Of a stretch of 64,000 bases of DNA, positions 34,302-43,457 are shown piece after piece. Position numbers and translations under genes: made by a program. The stretch lies in the NCBI GenBank assembly GCA_045639905.1, contig JAZUDZ010000026.1:124001-188000 (forward strand), given 5' to 3'. The stretch comes from RGIG426 sp045639905. Its GTDB lineage: Bacteria > Bacillota > Clostridia > Oscillospirales > Acutalibacteraceae. Under the pieces are notes generated by a model. That model was not told where the DNA came from. It made no database searches and was given only the letters and a program-made list of their open reading frames with translations. The first letter of the stretch is position 1, and every line of letters starts with the position of its first letter.

Positions 34302-34500
34302 ATTGTGTACATATTGGAACAGTACGCATGCATCTATATAGAACCAAAAAGCGATTGTAAAGGAAGCGCCGCAGTCTTAATTTTAGGATTGTGTAAAGCC
34401 CTTTGCGGACAGCGTGAACCAATCAGTCGCGGTTTCTTGTCCGATGATACTCTTGTCCACGGGAAACTTTCACGCCGATTTGGCGTATCCGCAAAGGGGG
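34302..34500 (+). promoter_or_regulatory. Structured 5' leader of potA that pairs with the ribosome-binding site (candidate riboswitch)
   Basis: CCCTTTGCGGA (34399-34409) is perfectly complementary to TCCGCAAAGGG (34488-34498), which contains the potA Shine-Dalgarno sequence (AAAGGGGG, 34493-34500). Inside that helix GCGTGAA (34412-34418) pairs with TTCACGC (34469-34475), and GTTTC (34432-34436) with GAAAC (34463-34467). A competing hairpin ACGCC / GGCGT (34472-34486) overlaps the 7-bp helix, giving two exclusive folds. The layout fits a cis-regulatory RNA that controls translation of the polyamine transporter. I do not recognise any known riboswitch consensus. An open frame of 69 codons also spans the leader and overlaps the potA start (ATGA), but it has no ribosome site. 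Confidence 0.6.
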
Positions 34501-34510
34501 ATGCATTCGC

Positions 34511-35659
34511 ATGAAAAAAGAAATAATCAAATTAAAAAACATCGCACTATCTTTCGATGGAGATCAAGTACTGAAAGATTTCAATCTCAGTATATCCGAT
34601 GGAGAGTTTGTCACATTGCTAGGCCCTTCCGGCTGCGGCAAAACAACAACACTTCGTATTATCGGCGGTTTCGTCAAACCTGATAGCGGCGATGTTTTTT
34701 TTGGTGATAAAAATGTTGCCGATCTTCCGCCGTACAAGCGGCAAGCAAATACAATTTTCCAACGCTATGCCCTATTTCCTCATTTAAATGTATATGAAAA
34801 CGTTGCATTTGGACTTCGTGTGCAAAAAAAATCAAAAGCAGAAATCGAGTCTACGGTTTCAGAGATGCTCTCGCTCGTTAATTTGAAAGGTTTTGAAAAA
34901 CGAGACATCTCCCATTTATCCGGTGGACAGCAACAGCGCGTAGCCATTGCCAGAGCATTAGCAAATCGTCCCAAAGTACTGTTACTTGACGAACCTCTTG
35001 CCGCTTTGGACCTTAAGCTTCGCAAAGATATGCAAAATGAGCTGAAAAATATGCAAAAAGCATTGGGAATCACCTTCATATATGTCACTCACGACCAAGA
35101 AGAAGCTCTCTCAATGTCAGACACCGTTGTTGTTATGGATAACGGTAAGATTCAACAAATCGGCTCTCCCCTTGACATCTATAATGAACCGGTTAATGCT
35201 TTTGTTGCAGATTTTATTGGCGAAAGCAATATTTTAGACGGTATTATGCGCAATGACTATTGTGTAGAATTCTTCGGCAGGCAATTCAAATGTGTTGACA
35301 AAGGATTTGAAATTAACGAACCTGTAGATGTTGTAATTCGACCGGAAGATGTTGATATTGTCAAACCTGAGAACGGCATGTTAAAAGGAACCGTCACATC
35401 TGTAACCTTTAAGGGCGTCCACTATGAGACGATTGTTGATTTCAAAGGATTTAAATGGTTAATCCAAACAACGGACTATTATGCCCCGAACACCGTAATT
35501 GGCATTGTCTTGAATCCTGAAGATATTCACATCATGAAAAAATCCGAGTATTCCGGACTATTTGGCGATTATAGTTCCTACTCTGAAGAGTTTGACGAAA
35601 TGGCTGATCCTGATATTGACCTTGTAGAAGAAACCAAGGAGGCCGAAAGTTATGAATAA
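34511..35659 (+). CDS. potA: Spermidine/putrescine ABC transporter ATP-binding protein PotA
   Basis: PotA powers polyamine uptake from the cytoplasmic side. The 382-residue protein has Walker [10 protein letters not shown] (about 38-46), the signature [15 protein letters not shown], Walker [12 protein letters not shown] and the H-loop [10 protein letters not shown]-terminal TOBE-like domain (about 280-360) follows. The ribosome site AAAGGGGG ends 10 bases before the ATG and is buried in the leader helix. The last residues extend beyond the TOBE domain with a Glu/Asp-rich tail. It overlaps potB by 8 bases. Confidence 0.94.
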   Translation: MKKEIIKLKNIALSFDGDQVLKDFNLSISDGEFVTLLGPSGCGKTTTLRIIGGFVKPDSGDVFFGDKNVADLPPYKRQANTIFQRYALFPHLNVYENVAFGLRVQKKSKAEIESTVSEMLSLVNLKGFEKRDISHLSGGQQQRVAIARALANRPKVLLLDEPLAALDLKLRKDMQNELKNMQKALGITFIYVTHDQEEALSMSDTVVVMDNGKIQQIGSPLDIYNEPVNAFVADFIGESNILDGIMRNDYCVEFFGRQFKCVDKGFEINEPVDVVIRPEDVDIVKPENGMLKGTVTSVTFKGVHYETIVDFKGFKWLIQTTDYYAPNTVIGIVLNPEDIHIMKKSEYSGLFGDYSSYSEEFDEMADPDIDLVEETKEAESYE

Positions 35660-36470
35660 AAAGCGTCTGGCGACGCCGTTTGGTGTGTGGATGCTCTTAT
35701 TCACTGTCGTTCCGTTAGGTATGGTTCTATGGTTTGCCCTCACCGACGAAAACGGGTCGTTTACTCTTACAAACTTACCGAAAATTGCCGATTACACGGT
35801 CAGTTTTTGGTATTCTCTTTATGTAGGTGCATTATCCACTATACTTTGTCTTTTACTGGCTTATCCACTTGCTTTTTCAATTTCAAGACGAAGTAAAGGC
35901 GCACAAAGAACACTAATAATGCTTGTTATGCTTCCCATGTGGATGAATTCTCTACTCAGAATTACAGCACTCAAAAACATCCTAATGGGAAACGGTATAC
36001 TAAACAATCTTTTATCATTGATTCACTTGCCAAAACAGCATTTAATGGGAACTACTTTTGCAATAGTGTTGGGAATGGTTTTTGATTTTTTACCGTTTAT
36101 GGTTCTTCCCTTGTATTCTGTTATGACAAAAATTGACAATCATGTTTTGGAAGCTGCTCAAGACTTAGGCGCCAATGCTTTCCAGGTCTTTTTAAGGGTC
36201 GTTCTACCGTTATCCGTGCCAGGTATTACAGCCGGGATAACGATGGTCTTTGTTCCATCTGTCAGTACCTTTGTCGTCTCCGATTTGCTCGGATCGGCAC
36301 AAATCCCGATGATGATAGGAAAATCTATTGAAACACTGTATAAAGGTACCGCTCCTGACTTTAATGTAGGCGCCGTTCTATCTTTGGTTCTTATGGTATT
36401 GATGCTTATATGTATGGCTGTAATGAGCGTCTTTGATAGAGATGACGAAATGGAGGGAATGATGGCATGA
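35652..36470 (+). CDS. potB: Spermidine/putrescine ABC transporter permease PotB
   Basis: PotB is one of two membrane subunits of the polyamine importer. The 272-residue protein has six predicted helices and the EAA loop [26 protein letters not shown] (about residues 170-195), which docks onto PotA. It starts within the end of potA and its stop overlaps potC (ATGA), so translation is coupled. Confidence 0.93.
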   Translation: MNKKRLATPFGVWMLLFTVVPLGMVLWFALTDENGSFTLTNLPKIADYTVSFWYSLYVGALSTILCLLLAYPLAFSISRRSKGAQRTLIMLVMLPMWMNSLLRITALKNILMGNGILNNLLSLIHLPKQHLMGTTFAIVLGMVFDFLPFMVLPLYSVMTKIDNHVLEAAQDLGANAFQVFLRVVLPLSVPGITAGITMVFVPSVSTFVVSDLLGSAQIPMMIGKSIETLYKGTAPDFNVGAVLSLVLMVLMLICMAVMSVFDRDDEMEGMMA

Positions 36471-37267
36471 AAATTCTCTCTAAAATCTATAACGCCATAG
36501 TATTTGCATTTTTATATGCTCCGATTTTGGTCCTTATAGTATTCTCATTTAATAAAGCAAAATCACAATCAAAATGGACCGGGTTTTCACTTAGATGGTA
36601 TAGCAATTTGTTTGAAAACAAAGAGATTCTCGAAGCGTTAAAAGTAACGATGGAGATTGCTTTGCTATCAGCCTTAATAGCCACTATCATAGGCGTTTTA
36701 TCCGCCTTAGGCATCTATGCGATGAACGGAAAACTTAGAAAAACATTTCTGGCCGTTAACAACATTCCAATGGTAAACCCGGAAATCGTCACCGGTATTT
36801 CCCTAATGTTGTTATTTGTATTTATTTACCGTTCCATCCATGTTTTACAACCCGGTTTTATCACACTATTAATCGCACACATTACTTTTTGTATTCCCTA
36901 TGTAATTTTACAAGTAATGCCAAAACTTCGACAGTTAGACCCAAATCTATACGAAGCCGCTCTTGATTTGGGATGTCCTCCGCTTAGAGCATTTTTTAAA
37001 GTAGTTCTTCCAGAAATCACGTCGGGTGTTTTAACGGGAGCATTAATGGCATTTACGATGTCTCTAGACGATTTTGTTATCAGTTACTTTAACTCAGGGT
37101 CTTCCGCACAAACCCTTTCAGTACTCATTTACAACATGGTAAAGAAACCAATCACACCCGAAATCAACGCATTATCCACATTGATTTTTGGAACCATTTT
37201 GGTGCTATTAATTCTTATCAACATACGACAAGTTCGTGATATCAATAAAAAGGTGGTTACAGAATGA
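36467..37267 (+). CDS. potC: Spermidine/putrescine ABC transporter permease PotC
   Basis: PotC is the partner permease of PotB. It has 266 residues, six helices and the EAA loop EAALDLGCPPLRAFFKVVLPEI (about 163-184). The opening YNAIVFAFLYAPILVLIVFSFN is typical for PotC. Both its start and its stop overlap neighbours by 4 bases (ATGA). Confidence 0.93.
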   Translation: MKILSKIYNAIVFAFLYAPILVLIVFSFNKAKSQSKWTGFSLRWYSNLFENKEILEALKVTMEIALLSALIATIIGVLSALGIYAMNGKLRKTFLAVNNIPMVNPEIVTGISLMLLFVFIYRSIHVLQPGFITLLIAHITFCIPYVILQVMPKLRQLDPNLYEAALDLGCPPLRAFFKVVLPEITSGVLTGALMAFTMSLDDFVISYFNSGSSAQTLSVLIYNMVKKPITPEINALSTLIFGTILVLLILINIRQVRDINKKVVTE

Positions 37268-38379
37268 AAAAATTCATTTCACTTTTTCTATGTTTAATTA
37301 TGGCATTTTCACTTGCTGCTTGTAGCGACAATACAACAACCGATAGTCAAGATGTATGGGACTACACCACAGAACCAAAAGCAGAGCCGACAGGCGTTAC
37401 CCTTAATGTTTACAACTGGGGTGAATATATTGACGATGAGATGCTGAATGTTAATGAGGCATTTACATATCTCACCGGAATCGAGGTCAATTATAAAACC
37501 TTTGAGAATAATGAAACCATGTACACGTTACTAAGTTCGGGAGCAGCAGAGTATGATGTTGTTTTTCCTTCTGACTATATGCTCGGCAAAATGATTAACG
37601 AAGGAATGCTTCGAAAATTAAACTTTGACAACATTCCCAACTACAAATACATTGGTGAAGAATACAAGAATCTTCCCTATGATTCTAAAAATGAATATAC
37701 TGTTCCGTACACCTGGGGTACTGTTGGTATTTTTTACAACTCCAACTATGTTTCAGAAGAAGATATCCATCAAAACTGGGATATCTTATGGAATGAAAAG
37801 TATAAAGGTAAAATCCTTATGTTTGACAATCCGCGAGATACTTTTGCAATTGCCCTTCAAAAACTCGGATACTCGCTCAACACTACCAACGAAACAGAAT
37901 GGAATGAAGCCTACGAATTGCTAGAAAAACAAAAGCCATTACTGCAACAGTATGTTAACGATACCGTTTATGATTTAATGATTAACGAAGAGGCATGGAT
38001 TGCCCCCTACTATGCGGGTGACTGCAATATCATGATATACGGTGATGGTGGCAACGAAGCCATCAAGTTCTATATTCCGGAGTCAGGCACAAACTTTTTT
38101 GTAGATGCCATGGCCGTCTTGAAGGACAGTAAACATCCGAACGAGGCAGAAGCATATATTAACTTCCTTTGTCGAACCGAGGTAGCTAAAGCAAACGCTG
38201 AATACATTGGCTACTCCACACCACATGTTGAAGCACGGAAAATTCTTGATCCTGCTGTTGGCGAAAATCCTTATTTCTATCCAGCAGAAGAAATCATGAA
38301 AAAAACAGAAATGTTTCTTCCTTTAGACAATAAAATCAACAAACTACAAGCAGATTTGTGGCTTAAATTACGCCAGTAA
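37264..38379 (+). CDS. potD: Spermidine/putrescine-binding lipoprotein PotD
   Basis: PotD binds extracellular polyamine and delivers it to PotBC. The 371-residue protein starts with a lipoprotein signal (lipobox LAAC, mature Cys about residue 20). The PotD-type body follows, with LNVYNWGEYIDDEML, FENNETMYTLLSSG and YDVVFPSDYMLGKM. YTVPYTWGTVGIFYN and YYAGDCNIM are also family segments. As the last of potABCD it starts with a 4-base overlap. Confidence 0.93.
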   Translation: MKKFISLFLCLIMAFSLAACSDNTTTDSQDVWDYTTEPKAEPTGVTLNVYNWGEYIDDEMLNVNEAFTYLTGIEVNYKTFENNETMYTLLSSGAAEYDVVFPSDYMLGKMINEGMLRKLNFDNIPNYKYIGEEYKNLPYDSKNEYTVPYTWGTVGIFYNSNYVSEEDIHQNWDILWNEKYKGKILMFDNPRDTFAIALQKLGYSLNTTNETEWNEAYELLEKQKPLLQQYVNDTVYDLMINEEAWIAPYYAGDCNIMIYGDGGNEAIKFYIPESGTNFFVDAMAVLKDSKHPNEAEAYINFLCRTEVAKANAEYIGYSTPHVEARKILDPAVGENPYFYPAEEIMKKTEMFLPLDNKINKLQADLWLKLRQ

Positions 38380-38415
38380 TTAACAAAGTATATATAATTG
38401 CAAGGAGTTCTAATC

Positions 38416-39297
38416 ATGCTGACTACATTAAATAACGACAAAACCACCGTTACCATTTCTTCCCTGGGTGCCGAAATTCAATCCATTGAAGCAAAAGGAA
38501 TACAGTATTTATGGGATGGTAATCCACAATATTGGAAGGGACATGCACCCAATCTTTTCCCCATTGTCGGAGCCTTAAGAGAAGGAAAAGCAGAATCTGC
38601 AAATGGACCAATCTTGACACCCAAACATGGATTTGTTCGAAACAGTGAATTAGACCTCGTTTCCGCTGACGATGAGCATGCCATATATTGTTTAAAATCC
38701 ACTCCTGAAACATTGGCAGTCTATCCGTATGAATTTGAATTATATATAAAATATGAGCTAAATAATTACTCTTTAAAAGTATCCTATGAAGTAGTCAATA
38801 CCGGAGAAATCAACATGCCGTTTTGTATTGGTGGCCATCCGGGATTTCATGTTCCTTTAACAGATGCTGACGATGATGTCTTTGAAAATTATGTTTTAGA
38901 ATTTGAAAAAGCCGAAACTTTATCTTGCCCACTTGTTGACATGCAAACTTGTATGATAAATGAAAAAATCCGAAATCGAATTCTCACAAATTCCAAAAGA
39001 ATTCGTTTGAATCATATTTTATTCCGTGGCGATGCTATGATTTTTGATGATTTAGAATCACGCATTATTCGTTTGTATTGTCCGCAAACCGGACACGGCG
39101 TGGATATGGATTTCGAGACCTTCCCCTTTGTTGCTGTTTGGTCTCCCGTAGAAGACAGTCCCTTTGTTTGCCTTGAGCCCTGGACAGGAATGGGCACACG
39201 AATGGGTGAAGATGATACATTTGAGAATAAAATTGGAATTGAAATTCTTCCCGCCGGTGAAAAAAGTCACTATACATTTACTCTTACAGTTTATTGA
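38416..39297 (+). CDS. Aldose 1-epimerase family protein
   Basis: The 293-residue protein is a galactose-mutarotase-like beta-sandwich enzyme that interconverts sugar anomers, closest to the YeaD/LacX-like subgroup. Family segments include SLGAEIQSIEAKGIQYLWDG near the N-terminus, GHAPNLFPIVG, PKHGFVRNSEL, and the catalytic-region IGGHPGFHVPL and VCLEPWTGMG. ATG 38416 is supported by AAGGAG 8 bases upstream; a TTG further upstream is rejected. It follows potD by 36 bases and ends at a terminator. No functional link with polyamine uptake is apparent. Confidence 0.85.
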   Translation: MLTTLNNDKTTVTISSLGAEIQSIEAKGIQYLWDGNPQYWKGHAPNLFPIVGALREGKAESANGPILTPKHGFVRNSELDLVSADDEHAIYCLKSTPETLAVYPYEFELYIKYELNNYSLKVSYEVVNTGEINMPFCIGGHPGFHVPLTDADDDVFENYVLEFEKAETLSCPLVDMQTCMINEKIRNRILTNSKRIRLNHILFRGDAMIFDDLESRIIRLYCPQTGHGVDMDFETFPFVAVWSPVEDSPFVCLEPWTGMGTRMGEDDTFENKIGIEILPAGEKSHYTFTLTVY

Positions 39298-39304
39298 TAG
39301 ATAT

Positions 39305-39340
39305 AAAAATAGTCCTTGTCACTTGACAAGGACTATTTTT
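39305..39340. terminator. Bidirectional intrinsic terminator
   Basis: AAAAATAGTCCTTGTCA / TGACAAGGACTATTTTT, a perfect 17-bp stem, serves the epimerase gene (+) and the converging aryl-acid operon (-). Confidence 0.9.
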
Positions 39341-39768
39341 TATAATGTTTTTATGTCTTCTTCACAAAGGAGTGTAAATCCATTTTGCTCTAAAATACTA
39401 ACAGCTGTTTCTGGCTGTTGTACACGCAAAACCAAATACGCTCCATCTTTTGCATGAGAAACAAATGCATAAAAATATTCAATATCTACATTGTTGTCTG
39501 CCATCAATTGTGCTATTTTGGCAAGTCCACCTGGTGTATCGGCAATAGACACACCTATAACCGGGGTTATATCAAAAATCCGATTATTAGCTTTTAATGC
39601 ATCTGTAGCATCATCTAAGTTTGATACAATCAAACGAAGAATCCCAAAATCCGTGGAATCTGCAACAGATAAAGCACGAATATTAACATTTGCATCCGCT
39701 AGGATCTTTGTAACTGCTGCCAAACGCCCGGAACTATTTTGAATAAAAACTGACAACTGGTTAATCAT
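39340..39768 (-). CDS. Tandem ACT-domain protein linked to the PaaK/IOR operon
   Basis: The 142-residue protein consists of two ACT domains (about residues 2-68 and 70-140), with QNSSGRLAAVTKILADANVNIRAL and DTPGGLAKIAQLMADNNVDIEYFYA as the two ligand-loop segments. ACT domains bind amino acids and regulate the enzyme they accompany. Its start overlaps the paaK stop by one base (TAATG), a strong sign of coupled translation and partnership. It probably senses an aromatic amino acid and tunes the ligase or the oxidoreductase. It is the last gene of the tyrosine T-box operon. Confidence 0.85.
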   Translation of the reverse strand: MINQLSVFIQNSSGRLAAVTKILADANVNIRALSVADSTDFGILRLIVSNLDDATDALKANNRIFDITPVIGVSIADTPGGLAKIAQLMADNNVDIEYFYAFVSHAKDGAYLVLRVQQPETAVSILEQNGFTLLCEEDIKTL

Positions 39769-41075
39769 TATGCTTTCCCCTTTCGTTTGTCAATTACGCG
39801 AACTGCTTTTCCTTCAGACCGCTCAATTGAGCCGGGTGCCACAAGAACGACTTTCGCACCGATACCCAAAGTCGAGCGAAGTTCACTTGCCAAATTACGT
39901 TCTAAACTTGCAATACCGGAAATTGTATCAGAAAACATAGACTCAGACATTTCTACATGTACATCAAATGTATCAGTATGATTTACACGGTCAACAATTA
40001 TCTGATAATTGGGAGAATATCCCATTTTTAACAATACCGTTTCAATTTGAGACGGGAATACATTTACGCCTCGAATAATAAGCATATCGTCCGTTCGACC
40101 CATAGGTTTAGACATCCGCACAAAAGTACGACCACAAGAACATTTTTCGTGGTTTAAAGTTGCAATATCTCTGGTGCGAAAACGAACAAGAGGAAATGCT
40201 TCCTTAGTCAAACATGTGAAAACAAGTTCACCCTGTTCTCCATCAGGAACCGGTTCTTCCGTCACAGGATCAATTGCTTCAACAATAAAATGATCTTCAT
40301 TCACATGCAAACCGTTCTTTGCAGAACAACCATATGCCACACCTGGCCCCATAATCTCGGTTAGACCGTATACATCAAATGCATTAATATGAAGTTTCTC
40401 TTCAATGGATGAACGCATTTCTTCAGTCCAAGGTTCAGCTCCGAATATACCAGATTTCAGCTTAATTGAGCTCATATCGATGCCTTGCTGTTCCATTGAT
40501 TCTGCAATATACATTGCATAAGAAGGTGTACAACAAAGAATGGTTGATCCAAAATCTTGAATCAGTGCGATTTGTCGATCAGTATTTCCAGAAGAAATCG
40601 GAACAACTGTAGCACCAACACGTTCAGCGCCACCGTGAACACCAAATCCTCCTGTAAAAAGACCATATCCATATGAAATCTGAACTATATCATTGTCAGT
40701 TGCACCGGCAGACGTCATAAGACGAGCACAAATGTCGGACCACGTCTCCAAGTCTTTTTTTGTATATCCGACAACAATTTGTTTTCCTGTAGTTCCACTT
40801 GATGCATGCAACCGTACGACATCAGATAACGGAACAGCAAACAAACCATACGGATATGTATCTCGTAAATCTTGTTTACTCATCAATGGAAGTTTATATA
40901 AGTCTGCTATAGATTTTATATCAGAAGGTGTAACACCCTTTTGATTCATTCTTTCTCTATACAGCGGAACTTTTTCATAAACACGTTTTACAAGAGCAAC
41001 CAACCGTTCGCTTTGTATTTGGTCTAATTTTTCACGGGAAGCTGTTTCCATCTCCCGGTCCCAATAACGTTCCAT
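39768..41075 (-). CDS. paaK: Phenylacetate-CoA ligase family protein
   Basis: PaaK activates phenylacetate (or a relative such as 4-hydroxyphenylacetate or indoleacetate) to the CoA thioester with ATP. The 435-residue protein has the nucleotide-binding ASSGTTGKQ near residues 91-99, YGLTEIMGPG, the hinge TDDMLIIRGVNVFPSQIE and the C-terminal GKAVRVIDKR. GGAGG upstream supports ATG at 41073-41075; the longer open frame into iorB is rejected. It sits between iorB and the ACT gene in the tyrosine T-box operon. In reductive carboxylation the arylacetyl-CoA product would be substrate for IorAB. The reverse use (ATP recovery from arylacetyl-CoA) is possible but fits the T-box logic less well. Confidence 0.92.
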   Translation of the reverse strand: MERYWDREMETASREKLDQIQSERLVALVKRVYEKVPLYRERMNQKGVTPSDIKSIADLYKLPLMSKQDLRDTYPYGLFAVPLSDVVRLHASSGTTGKQIVVGYTKKDLETWSDICARLMTSAGATDNDIVQISYGYGLFTGGFGVHGGAERVGATVVPISSGNTDRQIALIQDFGSTILCCTPSYAMYIAESMEQQGIDMSSIKLKSGIFGAEPWTEEMRSSIEEKLHINAFDVYGLTEIMGPGVAYGCSAKNGLHVNEDHFIVEAIDPVTEEPVPDGEQGELVFTCLTKEAFPLVRFRTRDIATLNHEKCSCGRTFVRMSKPMGRTDDMLIIRGVNVFPSQIETVLLKMGYSPNYQIIVDRVNHTDTFDVHVEMSESMFSDTISGIASLERNLASELRSTLGIGAKVVLVAPGSIERSEGKAVRVIDKRKGKA

Positions 41076-41088
41076 TTGAAATCCTCCA

Positions 41089-41661
41089 TCAGGCATTATA
41101 TCCAAGCTCAAATGCCTTTTTATTCATTTCAACAAACTTGGGTTTAACAATACTCTCTATTGCGGCAATCCATTTACTGTAATCAATGTCGAAATATTTT
41201 GCCAAACGTCCCATAAGAACAATATTCACAGCCTTGCTAGATCCCGCCTGTTCTGCCAAAGAAAGAGCATCCATAGCATCAACATGAATTCCTTTTGCCC
41301 CGACAACATCCAAAATATCCTCCGGATAATCCTGAGCGCCGATAATCACCGGCATCGGGTCAATTTGTTGCGTGTTGACAACAATTGTACCACCTTCCCG
41401 CAAGCAGGAAATATAGCGTGCACCTTCCAGTTTTTCAAAAGAAACGATATAATCCGCTTCTCCCTCGGAAATAACCGGAGAATACACCTTATCTCCGAAA
41501 CGAACATACGTCACGACTGAGCCTCCACGCTGGCTCATACCATGTACTTCGGAAACTTTTACATCATATCCTTCCTCAGTTAACAAACGACCGAGCAGTT
41601 TACTGGCAAGCAAAGACCCCTGTCCGCCAACACCGACAATCATCACATTTACTGTTTTCAT
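41089..41661 (-). CDS. iorB: Indolepyruvate ferredoxin oxidoreductase, beta subunit
   Basis: IorB is the gamma-type domain subunit of the aryl-pyruvate:ferredoxin oxidoreductase, which interconverts aryl-pyruvates and aryl-acetyl-CoA plus CO2 with ferredoxin. The 190-residue protein begins with VMIVGVGGQGSLLASKLLG, and has SEVHGMSQRGGSVVTYVRFG, both family signatures. It overlaps iorA by 4 bases. The gap to paaK is 13 bases. It works as a heterodimer with IorA. Confidence 0.93.
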   Translation of the reverse strand: MKTVNVMIVGVGGQGSLLASKLLGRLLTEEGYDVKVSEVHGMSQRGGSVVTYVRFGDKVYSPVISEGEADYIVSFEKLEGARYISCLREGGTIVVNTQQIDPMPVIIGAQDYPEDILDVVGAKGIHVDAMDALSLAEQAGSSKAVNIVLMGRLAKYFDIDYSKWIAAIESIVKPKFVEMNKKAFELGYNA

Positions 41662-43388
41662 GATTGCACCTCCTCAATGGCATTCAGCTTACATAATTGT
41701 GTGCAAACACCACAACCAACACAAAGTGTTGTATCAATAGAAGCTTTTCCGTTATGAATTCTAATAGCAGGACATCCAAACTTCATACAGCTTTTACAGC
41801 CTACACAGGCTTCTTCTTTTACAACGACGGGAGCCTTGACTTTAACATATTTCAGCAATACGCAAGGACGTCTGGAAATAATAACGGAAGGTTCATTTAC
41901 AGCAAGTTCTTCTTTAAGCACTTTATCACATTCGGCCAAATCATATGGATCAACAACACGAACACGTTTTATGCCAATGGCATGGCACAATTCTTCCAAA
42001 TCCACTTTAGCTGCAACATCACCTTTGATATTGTATCCTGTGGTCGGATTTTGTTGATGACCAGTCATACCGGTAATTGAGTTGTCGAGAATAATAACTG
42101 TTGATGCGGAATCATTGTAAGCAATATTTACAAGTCCGGTCATACCTGAATGCATAAAGGTTGAGTCACCGATAACAGCGACTGTTTTATTTTCTTGATG
42201 ACAAGCTTTATTAAATCCATGAACACCAGACACCGATGCACCCATACACAAGGTCGAATCTAACGCGTTAAGCGGTTTTTGTGCTCCAAGTGTATAACAC
42301 CCGATATCACCAATAACCGTCACCTTGTTTTTAGCAAGTGTGTAATATAATCCTCTATGCGGGCAACCGGCACACATCATCGGCGGACGTACGGGCACAG
42401 GCTCATCCAATTTGTATGGGACACCATCAAACTTATCAAATACTTTTTTAATGTCCGTCTGAGAAAATTCTCCAATCATAGAAAACAAGCTCTTGCCCTC
42501 AACGGCAAGCCCAATCGCTTTACAATGAGTTTCAATAAACGGATCCAGCTCTTCAATAACAATTAACCGATCCACTTTTTCGGCAAAAGTTTTTAAACTT
42601 TCAACCGGAAGCGGGTTAACCATTCCCAGTTTATAAACACTGACGGAATCACCAAGAACTTCTTTCACATATTGATAGCTGGTTCCGGAGGTAATAATGC
42701 CGATTTCTGTCCCACCCATTTCGATTCGATTCAATTCGGTGGTTTCAGAAAAAACTGTCAAGGCTTTCGTTCTTTCCTCAACAATCGGATGGCGCTTCTT
42801 TGCCATGGCTGGCATCATAATATATTTCTCGGGATTTTTAACATATTCCTTTAAAGCAACATCTTTCCGCTCGGATAACTCTACAAGACTTTGAGAATGA
42901 GCAATACGAGTGCACATTCGAATCATAACAGGTGTATCAAATTTTTCTGAAAGTTCAAACGCAATTTTTGTATAATTCAGAGCCTCAGAAGAATCAGCGG
43001 GCTCTAGCATCGGAACTTTTGCCGAATAAGCATGATTACGCGAATCCTGCTCATTCTGAGAAGAATGCATACCGGGATCATCGGCAACAAATACAACCAA
43101 TCCACCGTTTACGCCTGTATAAGAAAGTGTAAACAACGGATCTGCTGCAACATTCAGTCCAACATGCTTCATAGCACAAGCAGATCTGGCGCCTCCAAGA
43201 GATGCGCCAAATGCAACTTCCATGGCAACCTTTTCATTCGGAGCCCATTCACAATAAATGTCGTCATATGTCGCAGCAAATTCTGTAATTTCTGTGCTGG
43301 GAGTACCGGGATAACTGGAAACAACGTTACATCCAGCCTCATATAAACCGCGAGCAATCGCTGCATTTCCGATTAAAAGCTCTTTCAT
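41658..43388 (-). CDS. iorA: Indolepyruvate ferredoxin oxidoreductase, alpha subunit
   Basis: IorA binds thiamine pyrophosphate and carries the ferredoxin-like electron path. The 576-residue protein has the pyrimidine-binding region (SSYPGTPSTEITEF near the N-terminus), the TPP/metal-binding IGDIGCYTLG and VIGDSTFMHSGMTGL segments. The C-terminal two-cluster ferredoxin has CVGCKSCMKFGCP and CVGCGVCTQLCK, and the family's altered first motif. The ATG at 43386-43388 follows GGAAGGATT by about 4-7 bases. The next gene upstream is the symporter, 69 bases away, with a lone TATAAT-like box in the gap but a poor -35. Confidence 0.94.
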   Translation of the reverse strand: MKELLIGNAAIARGLYEAGCNVVSSYPGTPSTEITEFAATYDDIYCEWAPNEKVAMEVAFGASLGGARSACAMKHVGLNVAADPLFTLSYTGVNGGLVVFVADDPGMHSSQNEQDSRNHAYSAKVPMLEPADSSEALNYTKIAFELSEKFDTPVMIRMCTRIAHSQSLVELSERKDVALKEYVKNPEKYIMMPAMAKKRHPIVEERTKALTVFSETTELNRIEMGGTEIGIITSGTSYQYVKEVLGDSVSVYKLGMVNPLPVESLKTFAEKVDRLIVIEELDPFIETHCKAIGLAVEGKSLFSMIGEFSQTDIKKVFDKFDGVPYKLDEPVPVRPPMMCAGCPHRGLYYTLAKNKVTVIGDIGCYTLGAQKPLNALDSTLCMGASVSGVHGFNKACHQENKTVAVIGDSTFMHSGMTGLVNIAYNDSASTVIILDNSITGMTGHQQNPTTGYNIKGDVAAKVDLEELCHAIGIKRVRVVDPYDLAECDKVLKEELAVNEPSVIISRRPCVLLKYVKVKAPVVVKEEACVGCKSCMKFGCPAIRIHNGKASIDTTLCVGCGVCTQLCKLNAIEEVQS

Positions 43389-43457
43389 AGGTAATCCTTC
43401 CTTTAAATATCTGAAATTCAATTTTTATTATATCACATTTAATAAGATTTTGTATGT

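Noticed and set aside
34329..34361. A ten-codon frame with a basic end (RTKKRL) in the potA leader, as a possible leader peptide
   Set aside because: The upstream sequence gives only a very weak ribosome site and there is no terminator coupled to it.
34305..34514. A 69-codon frame in the potA leader ending in an ATGA overlap with potA
   Set aside because: It has no ribosome site and begins at the predicted transcription start. The same bases form strong complementary helices, so an RNA role is more likely, although it is kept as an alternative.
43389..43457. An internal promoter in front of iorA
   Set aside because: A TATAAT-like box is present but the -35 region is poor (CATACA at 18 bases). 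It is too weak to call as a promoter.
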